Part shown: piece after piece, positions 1 through 13,356 of the stretch | Numbering within the stretch: position 1 is the first letter of the stretch | How the letters are laid out: every line of letters begins with the position of its first letter | Source of the DNA: Onthophagus taurus | Taxonomy: Eukaryota > Arthropoda > Insecta > Coleoptera > Scarabaeidae | Length of the DNA: 64,000 nt | Direction: 5' to 3' | NCBI RefSeq assembly: GCF_036711975.1 | Contig: NC_091971.1 | Span: 10,857,501 to 10,921,500, forward strand | Translations under genes and position numbers: made by a program | Notes under the pieces: model-generated | The model's database searches: none | What the model saw: the letters and a program-made list of their open reading frames with translations, nothing else | What the model was told of the DNA's origin: nothing

Positions 1-439
1 GAATCTAGTGGAAAAAGTAGTTGAGGTGATAAAATACTGGTAATACTGTCTGAGAAGAACGAAGAATTAATAGATAGGAACACCTACAGCAGATGGATTC
101 CAGACTCAACACCGTGAGGTAGAATAGAGGCAAGAGAAAGAAGAAGAAGAAGCAAAATAGGATGCATCTTGTAACAGGTGTAGGAGAGAAAGTCAAGATG
201 TGTTCTAGATACAAATCAAGTAAACAACACCTCCAGTGACCATTAATATGCTAGCTACAATAATAGCACGTCTTGACGAATTGATATTGAATAACAAAAC
301 AAATATACGCAGATAGTTACTTGGAGCTGCAGAACGGTAGAGGATTTGGTAGAGATTTAGAGATTTTTTAGAGAGGATTTGGGAGAGATATGCTGAAAGG
401 TGACTGCTGGTGGAAAGAAATCCTCGAAGTACTAGGCAG

Positions 440-1190
440 GTGGTCCTGAAAAAGAGGGAAAATAGGCTGAGTGTCTATTAAGCAAGTATGCCTATCTCTT
501 AAAGAAATGTTAAGTTTTTGGAAAGATGTGGGAAAAAGAAAATTAATGTTTGAGAGCTTGATAAAAAGCGTAATGATGTATGGGGTGGAGACTTGGGGAT
601 GGAAGGAGGAAGGGCTCTTAGGGGATGTGCCGAACAGGTACTGGAGGTGGGTGTTGGGGTTGCCTAGGGAAACTCCGAGATATATAGTCAGGGAAGAAAG
701 GAAGATAGATAAGGGGATAAGTGGGTAAGTGAGCGGTTTGAGGAGAGGAAGGAAGGTAGAAGGCATTGTAAAAGTCTTGGGGGACTGCTACAGACAGATT
801 GAGGCAAGTAAGGGGCGTTCTGGGCAGCGAGAAAGGGAGGAATACTACAGAAAGGTGAGGCTGGGTTGGGTTGGGTTGGTATTCAACGGAAGAAGTGAAC
901 AGGAAAAGAAAAGGCAGAGGAGCTACCAAAGTACCTGATGATGGAGGAGGATGAGCAGGGGGACAGGTTGGTAGCTAGATTTAGGTGAGGCAATGAAGAA
1001 AGGACCAACAGATATTGGATGGTAGCCATGTGCTGGGGGAGTGTTGTGAGTTGAGGAAGAAGATGATGGATTGGAGGCAGGTGTTTGGGGAGAGGGCAGA
1101 GGGGAAGAGATAGAGAAGCTGGTTAAAGGGATAATAATTAGAAAAGTTATGGTATAAGAAATGTTGAGTTGAATTGGGTTGAGAGCGAAA
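440..1190 (+). mobile_element. Degenerate LINE (non-LTR retrotransposon) 3' coding part
   Basis: Several broken reading frames resemble the region after the reverse transcriptase in insect LINEs: SLIKSVMMYGVETWGW (about 560-600), WVLGLPRETPRYIVREE (about 648-695) and, near 970-1022, VARFR-stop-GNEERTNRYWM, where TGA replaces what is usually a Cys codon. Frames change between these blocks and stops are frequent, so it is dead. The reverse transcriptase proper is not seen, and positions 1-440 upstream show nothing recognisable. The clade cannot be assigned from this part. Confidence 0.65.
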
Positions 1191-1199
1191 TAGTAACAA

Positions 1200-4100
1200 C
1201 GTTATTGGCAGGATAAATTAGTCCATACTTGACACAACCACTCTTGACATACTTGAATCTCGGGTTGAACATAACAGTTTCACTTCGCAAATCCATTACT
1301 TGATGCCGACTATAAAGTTATTGCAGTTGATGTCGACATGGAACCATTTCGAAATTTTGAAGCAATTTTATTCAATCGAAATGCAATCAGAAATATTTTT
1401 ATCCTAAGGCGTTGAGCAAATACATAGGCGTTTGAAAGAGAAGGTTCCATTACAGATAACGATTGATTACAATATTCCGCCAATCCTTAGCTTATAAGCT
1501 ATGAGCTTATAAATGAGCTTATAAAAATCAATCAAAAAGAATTAAAAAAGGGGTTTGAGGAATCAAGAGAAAGCAATGTTACAATCCCAAAACATAATTT
1601 AATATCTAATTATTACTAAACACGATTATTCATATTGTTATAAATAATAAAATTTTAATGCCAATTACAGAAAATACTAGTTCATTATGAATTGATATGT
1701 TAAATAGGGAAAAGTGGGCGTTTTCAATTCAAGCTATGCCATTAATAAGTATCGAATGGTTGAAACGGTCTCTTTTCAAATTAATAGCATCCGCCCAGTC
1801 AGTAAATTTAGTCGGAATTAAAATTCGAAAGGTGTGCATCGAGTATATCTGCAGGGCAAACCGAAAACCCGTCCATTCGGCCTACTCCGCATACGAAGTA
1901 GTAACAAATACAGAAATCCGAACTTTATTTATCGCCCCATCACGTCTCGAATAGGAGAATTTTCACGGCGACGTTTCTGCGTGACTATTTCTGCGACGTT
2001 TCGAGTTATTTACGAGGATAAAATTCACGGTTACGTTCACACTTTAAAAACAATTTTTTGGTCTTTTTAAGAAAGGTGTGAAATTTTATTGGATGAAACC
2101 TTTGAGTTAATTAAAAGTGGGCTGGAGTTGGGGAGGAACTGTGTATATATCAAATAGCCCCCTCTGATAAATAGTATCCCTTTAAAGGTAAATAGATATT
2201 CAAATAGTCCCCAGTCGAATTAGTCCTTAAGGATTCACGTGGAGTTGAACGAAGTTCAATAGGAATTCTAATTAACCAAGACTGGGGCTTATCCAGGATA
2301 TCAGGTGTACCTTTATCCCGAGATTAAAGTATTTGTGCGTTGGGAACAATGCACAACCGGAGCTTCAGGAGCTTTCTAGGATAAACTACTTGACCCCTGA
2401 TCGTAGCTGGCAGGTTAGCTTTAACCCAAATACCGTTGTCAACCACTCGATAAATTTTACCTTTCGTAATAACTTTAACTTTGAGATGTAATTTCAAGTT
2501 TAATAAAAAAAGGGTATTAAATCGTTTTTAATTTGAAGGGTAAAATTAATCCGGGGCTTCTTTAATTAATTAATTTTTACCCTTTCGAGAGAGGAGCCGG
2601 TTTGATCAAAGCAAACGCATTTCTGGTTAACACCTGCTTTAGCTGTAATGACTGAACTTTTTGCCGTCCATATACATATTAATTAGGATGTTTCTAAACG
2701 AAATTCCGACGAAGTGCGTTTTCTAATTTATTCTGATGTTACAGCTTCCCTCCGGACATCCAAAAGCCACTTTTAAACCAAATTTACATATTCATAAATT
2801 TTAGGTCGCAACGACAAAGTTTTGTATTTTTGATGTTCAAGACTCTACTTACTTTGCAAACGGTAAACAGAAACAAGCCAGTTTCACAACAAAAATTATA
2901 CCATTTCAGTTATATCAACATTCCATATTTCTTGGACGGTAACTCTAATATAACTTTACACCTTCCTTGTTGACATTCTGCAACAGCTTCAGTTGTATAC
3001 ACTACATCTACAAGTTAGTTCGACGTTATCGATTTGTTTACGCATATTTCCTTAGGGTGCACGAGGGTTCGGACAACTGGAGTGAGTTTCATACCTCCAG
3101 GGAATTTAACCATATTACTGTCTCCTACAAGAACATCTACATATTAAACCATAAATTGATTAAATTAATATTACAGCACCATAACCAAAAATACCATTTT
3201 CAGTCTCCTTCAAATCGTATATCTTAATCTAACCGTGTGTTTAGGATACCCTTCGGACATGGTTCCATTACCATTTCTCCCCTTTCAGCGCCCACTTCCA
3301 ACATTACCTGAGGGATCTAATTACATGCCACGTTGGTCTCGCTTTTGTAGGACGATTGGAAAAAATCTTGTTAGGTCATGTCGAGTGCATGTTGGGTTTG
3401 TTTGGAAGTGACATCGTCGCGTCATCGAAATTTAGTTAGCTATCTCGTAACTCATCACTTATTTTGTTAACACAGTTACCAGAGAGGGGAATCTTAATCT
3501 AAACGAACGCCCCAAAAAAAAAAAGAAAAAGAAAAAAGTAACGTGGGATCGTAATAATTGAATGGCAGATGTGTAATACGGGAAAATTTATTGATACAAG
3601 TGTTTATCGTGTTAAAGTTCCCATGTTCAACCCTAAGCTTAATGGAAATCTAAATTGCATACGAGGTTAAGAACAAAAAGAATTAACTGCATAAAGAATA
3701 ACTAATAAGACTAGAATTGTGTAATTTTTGATCAAAAGATAAGTCATCATTAACATCCCCTAATTACACATATGTTGGGACTCTAACAGGAAAAATTCAA
3801 CTCGATGTGATACTGTAATATACGGTTGAATTAGCGGTCCGATGATTTATTAACATGTTCAGGAGGTACATTTTTCCATTTTTCCAGTCCCGTATATCGT
3901 AGTTACGTTTCGAATTATTAACGAGGATTTATATTTCAACACGTGAAAGGTTTCACAGGCGAACTTAAACACGCCCACCACTTTCCTTTCGTCCTGCTGA
4001 CGTGCAATTTCTAGAGCTAAGGCGTTATTTTTCAAAATTACACTTCTCCATCCCACGTATATGCTCGATAAACATACCTACCAATGGGAAATAGTAATGA

Positions 4101-4490
4101 TACGTCAGAATCTATTTTCGTCTGATCGATTTTCGCTTCTCCACCGTGTAATTCTTTGGATTGAAAAGGAACCTCATTCGAAAATCACAATGGGACAAGC
4201 GCAAGTGTGGAAGATCTCATACCTATAAGTGTATATGACGTTCGAATAGAAACGTATTAGGGGAATTGAAGTTTCGGGTTGTTTGGCTGCTAAACCCAAG
4301 ATGATATTTTCAGTTCTAAATCGTAAAATGATCGTAAATTACTTAAATGTTGAAGTTTATACAATACTATTACCACTTTATAAATGATTTAAAGGCCAAT
4401 TTTAAGAACAATAAAGTTCCCAGTTAGGAGATGATTTATATGAATTTATCTATTTATCATTTTTCATAACTCAACGGCTACACCCGAATG
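1200..4490. other. No gene recognised
   Basis: Only short chance reading frames on both strands. A segment of higher complexity at about 2070-2650 (dinucleotide composition unlike the AT-rich flanks) could be an old repeat, but no terminal repeats or coding similarity were recognised. A pure A/AAG tract lies near 3510-3540. Confidence 0.5.
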
Positions 4491-4796
4491 TTTTTAGTTC
4501 TAGATCTAGTGATAGTTCTAATTAGTGATGGAACGGATAGTGATTTTGCGAATAGGCGGATACCGGACATTCGGATATCCCCTTCGGCCGGATATCCGGT
4601 TATCCGGCATATCTATCTGGCCATTATGGTTATGATTTTTGGTGCATTTCTGAAGTGATACCCTATATTGCCACATTATTGCCATAATTGAATAAAAATG
4701 AAATTAATAAGAAAGGTAATAAAATATGTCAACTTATATGGATCCAAGATACAAAATGAACTTTTTTGATGCTAATTTAACTAACGAAGCAACTTT

Positions 4797-6543
4797 AAAA
4801 AGAGGATACTTTAATTAATAATTGGTGATATTTCCACAAGGATCCTTCAATAAATGAATTTTATAGCGAATTTTGAAAGTTATCGATGAAAATTGGAACA
4901 TCGAAAATTTTATCAAAACTTCAAATATTGTTTTCTCAAAAACTAAACGCTATTTTTCAAAATGGGTTGGTTCCTTGGAAAAAGGACACTTTTATTAACA
5001 CTTTGAGAAATTTTCATACTCATATTCCAAGAAATCGATTTTATACGAATTTTTAAAACTTAATCGGCGGAAATTGCAAAATTCCGAAAAATTGTCGATT
5101 ACTTCAAAAATTTATTTCTCAAGAACTAAAAGTGATTTTTCAAAACGGCTTTTTGCATTAAAAAGAGGATACTTTAATTAATAATTGGTGATATTTCCAC
5201 AAGGATCCTTCAAGAAATGAATTTTATAGCGAATTTTGAAAGTTATCGATGAAAATTGCAACATCGAAAATTTTATCAAAACTTCAAATATTGTTTTCTC
5301 AAAAACTAATAGTTATTTTTCAAAACGGGTTGGTTCATTGGAAAGAGGACTCTTTTATTAACACTTTGGGAAATTTTCATACTCCTATTCCAAGAAGTTG
5401 ATTTTATACGAATTTTTAAAACTTAATCGGCGAGAAATTGCAAAATTCGAAAAAATTCTCGATCATTTCAAAAATTTATTTCTCAAAAACTGAAAGTGAT
5501 TTTTCAAAACGGTTTTTTGCATTAAAAAGAGGATACTTTAATTAATAATTGGTGAAATTTCTACAAAGATCCTTCAAGAAATTAATTTTATATCGAAATT
5601 TGAAAATTATCGATGAAAATTGGAACATCGAAAATTTTATTAAAATTTCAAATATTGTTTTCTTAAAAACTAAAAGCTATTTTTCAAAATGGGTTGCTTC
5701 ATTGGAAAGAGGACACTTTTATTAACACTTTGGAAAATGTTCATACTCATATTCCAAGACATGGATTTTATACGAATTTTTAAAACTTAATCGACGAAAA
5801 TTGCAAAATTCGAAAAATTGACGATTATTTCAAAAATTTATTTCTCATGAACTTAAAGTGATTTTTTAAAACAGCTTGTTGCATTAAAAAGAGGATACTT
5901 TAATTAATAATTGGTGATATTTTCATAAGGATCCTTCAAGAAATGAATTTTATAGCGAATTTTGAAAGTTATCGATGAAAATTGCACCATCGAAAATTTT
6001 ATCAAAACTTCAAATATTGTTTTCTCAAAAACTAAAAGCTATTTTTCAAAACGTGTTAGTCCATTGGAAAGTGGACACTCTTATTAACACTTTGGGAAAT
6101 TTTCATACTCATATTCTAAGAAATGGATTTTATGCGAATTTTTAAAACTTAATCGGCGGAAATTGCAAAATTCCGAAAAATTGTCGATTACTTCAAAAAT
6201 TTATTTCTCAAGAACTAAAAGTGATTTTTCAAAACGGCTTTTTGCATTAAAAAGAGGATACTTTAATTAATAATTGGTGATATTTCCACAAGGATCCTTC
6301 AAGAAATGAATTTTATAGCGAATTTTGAAAGTTATCGATGAAAATTGCAACATCGAAAATTTTATCAAAACTTCAAATATTGTTTTCTCAAAAACTAATA
6401 GTTATTTTTCAAAACGGGTTGGTTCATTGGAAAGAGGACTCTTTTATTAACACTTTGGGAAATTTTCATACTCCTATTCCAAGAAGTTGATTTTATACGA
6501 ATTTTTAAAACTTAATCGGCGAAAATTGCAAAATTCGATAGTT
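4797..6543 (+). repeat. Dimeric tandem repeat, about 363 bp per unit, nearly five copies
   Basis: Each unit has two related halves of about 183 and 180 bp. Half A starts AAAAAGAGGATACTTTAATT (starts at 4797, 5160, 5524, 5886 and 6249). Half B starts with a diverged GGACACTTTTATTAACAC (about 4980 onward). Both halves end with a run like AAAACGG-TT-G-ATT. Copies differ by scattered substitutions. The array ends abruptly at about 6543. Inverted copies are at 6623-6806 and 26650-27298. Confidence 0.9.
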
Positions 6544-6622
6544 GTTTACTTGCATTAGAACTAATGGTGGAACGGATATCCGACAACTATCCGGTATTCC
6601 GCCTATATGGCCATTTTTAAAA

Positions 6623-6806
6623 TCCTAATATCACCAATTATTAATTATAGTATCTTCTTTTTAATGCAAAAAGCCGTTTTGAAAAATCTCTTTTAGTTCT
6701 TCAGAAATGAATTTTTGAAATAATCGGCAATATTTCGAATTTTGCAATTTTCGCGGATTAAGTTTTAAAAATTCGCATAAAATCCATTTCTTGGAATATG
6801 AGTGAA
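6623..6806 (-). repeat. Inverted partial copy of the 363-bp dimer repeat
   Basis: Reverse complement of the junction between half B and half A of the array at 4797-6543. It follows directly on a CCGGTATTCCGCC-containing hAT terminus fragment. Confidence 0.8.
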
Positions 6807-6815
6807 GTGTTAGTT

Positions 6816-8820
6816 CTAGTTTTAGTTACATTCAGCGTTAGATTAGGATCTTTATTGTATATTATGAATCGTAAGTCTCAAACTAACAACATTCAAAGTG
6901 CGAAATAGTAGTTGCTTACCTATGCGTGACGTCACGAACGGTCCTTCGAGCTGTGCTCTTGTTCCCGTGTAGACTGATCGCAACGGTCTGGATTTGTCCG
7001 AATTTGTATGAATAAAATTTTTTAAAACTCTCAAAAATAGATATATCAAATTAAATAAATTTAAATATCTATTTTTATTAAATTTACAATTTTTGTATAA
7101 CGTTTCTATATCAATCATGCGCAAATTAAATCCGGAAATGTTTCACTGTTTGTGATACAAAGTAAAAATGTTTAAATCAATAAAATATAAAAAAGAGGAT
7201 TGTTCGTTTGCATTCAACAAATTTTAAATATGCTTTAAATAAATTCGGTGATGTAACGTTAAAAAGGCTTTTTGTTAACAAATGAATAAAAATTGAAATA
7301 AAATAAAAAAAAATCTTTTTAATTCGAAAATATAATTTGGTATTATTTTGAAATTTTAACAAAACTAAAATAATTTCATCACCTATATAATTATTTTACA
7401 CTGGGGTTTTAGAGTTTCACAAAGGATGGGTGTTTCTCGTTTTTACTATTAATTACGAGAAGCTTTGTCTAAAAGTTTCCCGCGTTTTACAGTGATGGAA
7501 AAAATTACGCGTAATGCAAACGGTAAACGGAGACGGAATGTATAATTTTATAAAGTGCGAAATATATGGTAATCCGGAAGGATTTGTAGACCGGAATATA
7601 AACAAGTTTGCAATATTTGCGGTACCGACGAGAATATCTCTCTCTCCCTCGGTATGTGCGGTTGTATGAGTGGAAGTTGGCAATTTTGGTTGGTTGTGAC
7701 CGTACATCAATATGCATGAGACAACGCCGCGATGGACGAAAATCGGAGACTCGTTTACTTTGCGGTTGGAATTATTTTACATGTTTAATATGGTTTTGGT
7801 AAATTTTCTATTAGAGCCATACAATGTTTTCACAATTAGTTTAACGAGATTGCTACATGGTATTTTAGGTACTATTCAATTTAGCTATACTAAAATATAC
7901 AACCAAAAACAAATTAATCAACTTAAAGTACTAAGATTTCGTTTCTTGGAAACTGAATCAGATCCACGTACCCCTTCTAACACATTTAAATATGTACTTT
8001 TTGGGAAAGTTACGGGTGACGTGAGAACTAATTGCTCCGTAAGACGGCGTAGCGCGCGACTCAGGGTCGAAATTAACAAAGTTTTCTAACTAATTAAGGA
8101 GCCGAGGCGGTGACCTCCAGAGAGCGTTCTAGGGAACGGTCCTAAGGATTTGATAGACAGAGAGAACGACTGTAAACGCTCTGGGGACGTGCGCTGTTGA
8201 GGTCGGATCAAATTATATACTGTGCGTCCCTGTGAGGTTTGCATGGTTCTCAACTTTGTCGTGGTGGACAATGCACGGACTTAATTATAATGGATCAGTA
8301 CCATCCGCGGTCACGGATGTCTTGTGTAATAGATGTTGTAACTTATATGCTCCAACGAATTGTTCATTAGGTTCAATAAAATTACATTAAAAGCTTTTGA
8401 GAAGTTAATAAAGTTATATAATTTGAAAAAACTACGTTACCTACAAGAAAACTCGTTTTTGCTTATTAATATTTAACACGCAAGAAGACGGAAATGATTA
8501 TCTTCACAAGAGTGCATAACACAGTACAACACTAATCTCATCTAGCACATTCAATTATTTACAATACCAACCTAAAAAACAACAAACCATTCCTAAATCA
8601 ACTTAACCAGAAAATATTTGAACTCCAAAGTAAACAAATTTGAAAACAACGTAACCACAAAGTAACCTAACCTAAAACCAAGCTCATAAAACTCCAAAAT
8701 ACCTGAACCACAAGGTAAACTATCTCCAAAGTAAGCCAGTTAACCCACATCAAGTCCAAAGTGACCCAACCTAATTCCGAAGCAAGTCAACCAAAAAGTA
8801 ATCCAACTTTTAACTCTAGA
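6816..8820. other. No gene recognised
   Basis: Short frames only. A GC-richer patch at about 8035-8290 stands out from AT-rich flanks but has no coding similarity that I recognise. Confidence 0.45.
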
Positions 8821-8824
8821 AAGC

Positions 8825-8976
8825 TAAACTATCGTAAAAATTACGAGTGTGTTTTTTTTGTTTAGTTTGGTTCCGTGCCTTACTGGCGCTGCTTCATCAG
8901 TTAGTGTTTGGCGCACTTCTTACAGTTTGTCATTTTCGTTCTGCTTTCGATCACTCGTAAATTTTACGATAGTTTA
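8825..8976. repeat. Inverted repeat, 25-bp arms (MITE-like)
   Basis: TAAACTATCGTAAAAATTACGAGTG at 8825-8849 is matched in reverse complement at 8952-8976 with one mismatch, around a loop of about 102 bp. No transposase inside and no clear target-site duplication. Could be a short non-autonomous element or a chance-retained palindrome. Confidence 0.65.
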
Positions 8977-9159
8977 ACTTTAACACTTGGATTTTTTATA
9001 TACCCGTTTTGTTTATAGTGGATTATTATTGATTGAAAAGTGTTAATATTTTGTTCTCATGCGCAGTTTTAGTGGTAAATGTACATAAGTTAATGTAAAT
9101 ATAAATAAGTTCCAAAAAAGAGTCGGAAGTGTACTGAAAGTAAAATTGAAAAATACTTA

Positions 9160-10130
9160 CTACAGAGTGATAGTGATAAATCTGACAACGATTCTGGATC
9201 GGATGATGAAGTAGATCATATGGTATACATATTACAGCGTTATGAATAGTGATGATACCGATGAAGACCCACACTACGACCCTGATGCAGACTTAGAGCT
9301 ATCAGACGTTTCAAGTATGAATGAAGAAGAACCTCTACCACCAGTTAGGAAGAAGAAGAGGACTGATAACGTTCATCCTGTTGTTTTTGATCCACACGTT
9401 GTGGTTTGTGATAAAATTAGTCTCGGAGGGAAAAATGGTCATCGTTGGACAAACAAGCCAACGGCTGCTAGAAATAGATCATCGATAGGCAGAAATATTA
9501 TTCACATTACACCAGGATCTATTAGGGTTATTAATTCTTTCAGCTGCTCAAAAGGACAATCATTTACTGTCAAACAAGCTGTTTAACCCAGAAATCAGTG
9601 GTAATAGATACCACGTCACCATAAGCTGCGACCGTTTTGATTATTTGTTGGAATGCATGATTATAACACTCGAGCTGATAGGAGAAAAACTGACAACTTT
9701 GCTCCTATAAGGGAAGTTTGGGATTTATTTATTGCTGCGTAGCGAAGTTCTTACAAGCCCGCTTCATTCCTGACAATTCATGGGCAATTGCTCGCATTTC
9801 GAGGGCGATGTAACTTTAGAATGTATATTCCTAACAAGCCGGATAAATACGGGCTAAAGTTAGTTTAAATGTGTGACAATACAACTAAATATACGGTTGA
9901 TGCCATTCCTTACACAAGTAAAACGTTGAACTCAAAAGGTTTGTCACAAGCCGAGTTTTTTGTGAAAAAGCTATCAACAACTTGAAATGTGGGGTTACTT
10001 TGGCAGTATATAAAAATCCTATTTGCGCTAAAGTAGGTATACGGACTGTAGTTCTTGTAGGTACGCGCCCTCAATTTTCTCTGATAGTTTCTAGGCATTT
10101 TTACTTCCTTTAGACCTGTAACAACACGTT
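9160..10130 (+). pseudogene. Broken piggyBac-type transposase
   Basis: The acidic N-terminus (SDSDKSDNDSGSDDE at about 9166, then a frame from 9242 with DDTDEDPHYDPDAD) leads into GHRWTNKPTAARNR and, in shifted frames, CDRFDYLLECM, NFAPIREVWDLF, SFLTIHGQLLAFRGR, YIPNKPDKYGLKL and DAIPYTSK. This is the order seen in piggyBac-derived transposases (DDE_Tnp_1_7 family). At least two frameshifts and several stops break it. Where the family usually has an acidic catalytic motif (TIDEQ-like), this copy has TIHGQ, so the active site is also lost. The C-terminal half and the terminal repeats were not found. Confidence 0.8.
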
Positions 10131-13100
10131 AATAATAATAAAAAAATATATATAAATACATGATAAACTGCCAAAGTAGGTCAACCCAACATATAAGTCA
10201 GAATTTTGACTTCGCAAACCTCCAATATATTTCCAGTTACCACGACAAGAATCAGCTACAATTTTTCTAGCGATTTAAGATACCTTTGTTGTTTTGGATT
10301 GAGTTTTTATACTTTGAGTTTCGGTTGACTTGCTTTGAGAATTGGTTTGCTGTGGGAATTAGTTAGGTTGGTTTGAAATTGGTTTGCCTTTGTCAAGTCT
10401 CAACTTTGAATTAGAATGAGTTGAGCTGTTCTGAGATTGTATTGATTTGCCTTACTACTGCCAAGGGGTTGACTTACTTTTTGGATAATTACTTTTAGAA
10501 ACGCAAATCTTTAAAATTGAAAGCATTGCTACAGGTTTGGATTCGGTTATTTTGGGATTAGGTTGGCATGCTTTGGGTTTGAGTTGTCTTGCATTGGAGT
10601 TTGTTTGGTTAGGATTTAACTTATCTTATGTGTCAAATTTGAAATACATCTTTTCTGACTATAATTCTGATATGGAGGTTCTTTGTATAAACTCATCCAA
10701 TACTGTTCATGTATGGTGTTCATTCATGTCTTTCTGATAAATTCGATTTTATTTTCTTTCTAAACCACAAATATTTAGAGTCTGAAAGATTATAAATATT
10801 ATTGTTTATTTTTGATATCAATACATTATTATGTGTAGTTAAAATAATGGTATAAGTCACAGGCACATCCAATGTATTATCTTAAAGACGTGTTGTAATC
10901 TTCATTTTTCATTACATAATGTTTCATCTTGAAAACTCGGGAACCCTTTATTAGTTCAGTCATCAGAAAAGGCGTAAACAACATCTGCAACTGATGGTCT
11001 TAAAGGAGGTATTAATTAATCAAGCCCTCTTTGCTGCGTAAAAGTAAGGCCTTAATCGAGTAAAAGGGCCCTTTTATCTTACACGCCCTGTTGTCGGCAT
11101 TTCCCGTCGTTGTAACCTATGGTGAATTGGCGTGGTTGTCGCCAGCAGCTGACCCGTCGCGACGCCGACGTCGGTATAGGTCGTTGGTAGCGAGAAAGAA
11201 CGTGCCTTGAAACTGGTACACTCCGAAAAATGACACTAATTTTTTACCAGCTCGTGTTTACGTGGTCCTTCTTTCGAAGTCCTTCCGGTCGGTGGTGTTG
11301 GGTTCATGCCGTCACACCGGTGTATTTCACTTGATATATATCCGATGGATGCTATTTTTGAAAAAAAATTCTTTTTGCTGTCGTATAACGAAGTTCACAG
11401 CGAAAATCGATAACTCGAACTTGCCAAGTAGAAAAATTGAAATACGATTATTAGATACGATCTTAAAATGCTTTTAAGTTGCAACAACCCTATTTAAATT
11501 TTCAAAAATAAGGCCAAATCAGTAACAACTCCGTTGCGATAAACCTCTACAACACCTTCTGTTACAAATAACCCATAACTTTTTGAACCAAGATCCGGAA
11601 CACGCCATAAATCGACATAAATCCAACTGGTTGTAAGTAGTTACTCGTTTCTTCCGTGACTTTCAAGATGGGCGGTATCGCTACGTGTTGATTTAAAACC
11701 CACCACCCTGTATTTTCTCGTTGGGTGTGTGCGTTAAAAAGCGTTTTCATGGGGCGCGGTTCGTTTTCCAGCGATTTTTCCCCGCTGTGCGGTTAGGTAG
11801 CTTTTGGAGAAAGGGACCGGAACGTAAATTCATGAAATCGTTACCTTTTCGACCCTTTCATTCCGTACTCTCTTTCTCTTGAAACGTTTATTAGATTTAA
11901 AGGGGGTTGTAAACATGATACGGTCAATAATCACTGTGATGATGTCTGAGTTTATGTTACTTTTATCTTAACTCTTATTATTCGTTGGATGTTTTCTATC
12001 TTTATTTATTTTTCTTTTAGGGGGATAAGAGAAAAAATAAAGGAGATTTGTGTTTTATTGGAATGTGGGGATGTTGAATGAACGTTTATTTGCATATCAC
12101 GTATTTCTGTTATTGTTGTTTTTAGTTTGTTGTGTTAATTATGAATTAACAGATATAATTGGACTTCTTTTTCGCATTATTTTAAATTTTTCAACGATTA
12201 CAGCAGTTAAACGATCCTATTAACAACAGATAAAAGTCTCTTTATAACTTTATGAGTTTTTACGCGTTCCATAAACGCTTTCCATATTAATTCTTCCACC
12301 CTCACGTTTTAACGACACCATTTAAACGTTGTCAGGTTTTTTATGGTCAAAAATCCGCGCGTATGGGAGGGTGAAAATTTTTATATAAATTGAAGAAATT
12401 TCGCTGCGGTTATATTAATTATTCTATACGATGTATTTTAGAATTTATTGCAATATTTATGTTAGTTCGTGGTTGTAGATTTTATGTTTGACAAACAATC
12501 GAATAGGTTTTGCCAACATAGTGATTGATACCGATCGTAAATTGTAATGATTTGTATGGGTACAAATCATGTTTCGGCAGAGATAAATAATTAATACCAG
12601 AATACAAGAACTTATAACTATTTAGGTAATCCTTAATTTTGAAGAAATTTGATAATAATATATTTACATTTTGTTGTTTTTATTTTTACGGTTAATTTAT
12701 AACACCGCTCGCAAATTTTTTATTAGAATAGTTTGTAATCGATTAAAATAACTGATTCAGGGAATTAATAACCATTTTATATATTCATTATGGTAATATT
12801 CGTATCAAACGTCATTGGAAAGTTTTAATTTCATTATATAAATCAGTACTCGAAATACATTTTAATAATTCATGAATAAGTTGACACAATCTATTTCTAA
12901 CTGCATGTCACATATACGCTTTAAAAACTTTCATCACTACTATAACTATTTAAAAATCAAAATTAAGATTATAAATAAATGTTTATAAATAAATATTTGT
13001 TGTTGAAAAGTAGCGGTTATCGAAAAGTGATAGGTCATAAAAATAATCGCGTAATATTTACTATGAGTTAAAATAACATGATTGGAAATACCCAATTTCA

Positions 13101-13290
13101 ATACTTGATAAACATAAAAAACCCTCAGACCAAAAAGACATAGTGGAACCATCAATTATATAAAGAGGATCTTATACTACTTAAATATAAATTACTTTAT
13201 CTAAAACTATTTATCGAAAAAGATATGATAACGTATTTCCCAGAATTAATAAATTTTAATTAATGTGGTTTTTGCGAAATAACACAACAA
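10131..13290. other. No gene recognised; GC-richer island at 11030-11880
   Basis: No frame resembles a known protein. The segment 11030-11250 and again 11560-11880 is richer in GC and CpG than its surroundings and lacks repeats, which would fit conserved regulatory DNA. That is only an inference from composition. 11880-13290 is AT-rich and featureless. Confidence 0.4.
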
Positions 13291-13299
13291 ATCCAAACG

Positions 13300-13336
13300 T
13301 ATAAATAAAGAAGTCTTCGTGCATTCACTCATCAGT
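13300..13336 (+). promoter_or_regulatory. Core promoter of OBP-A (TATA box and initiator)
   Basis: TATAAATA at 13300-13307 and TCAGT at 13332-13336, 34 bases apart (TATA start to initiator A), 21 bases before the start codon. The sequence between (AGAAGTCTTCG) is shared with the OBP-B promoter. Confidence 0.8.
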
Positions 13337-13356
13337 GTACAAACAATTCTGTCAGG

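Larger units (their letters stand above)
4523..6815 (+). mobile_element. hAT-type transposon remnant with internal tandem array
   Basis: The left end begins TAGTGATGGAACGGATA followed by a CCGGATATCCGG-rich palindromic subterminal region (to about 4626), a layout common in insect hAT elements. At 4726-4800 a short frame reads MSTYMDPRYKMNFFDAN, resembling the LDPRFK block of hAT transposases; it then runs directly into a 363-bp tandem array. At about 6565-6620 a second copy of the GGAACGGATATCCG terminus occurs in the same orientation, followed by inverted array sequence, so the right side is rearranged. No complete transposase is present. hAT identity is moderately supported; target-site duplications could not be fixed. 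Confidence 0.6.
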
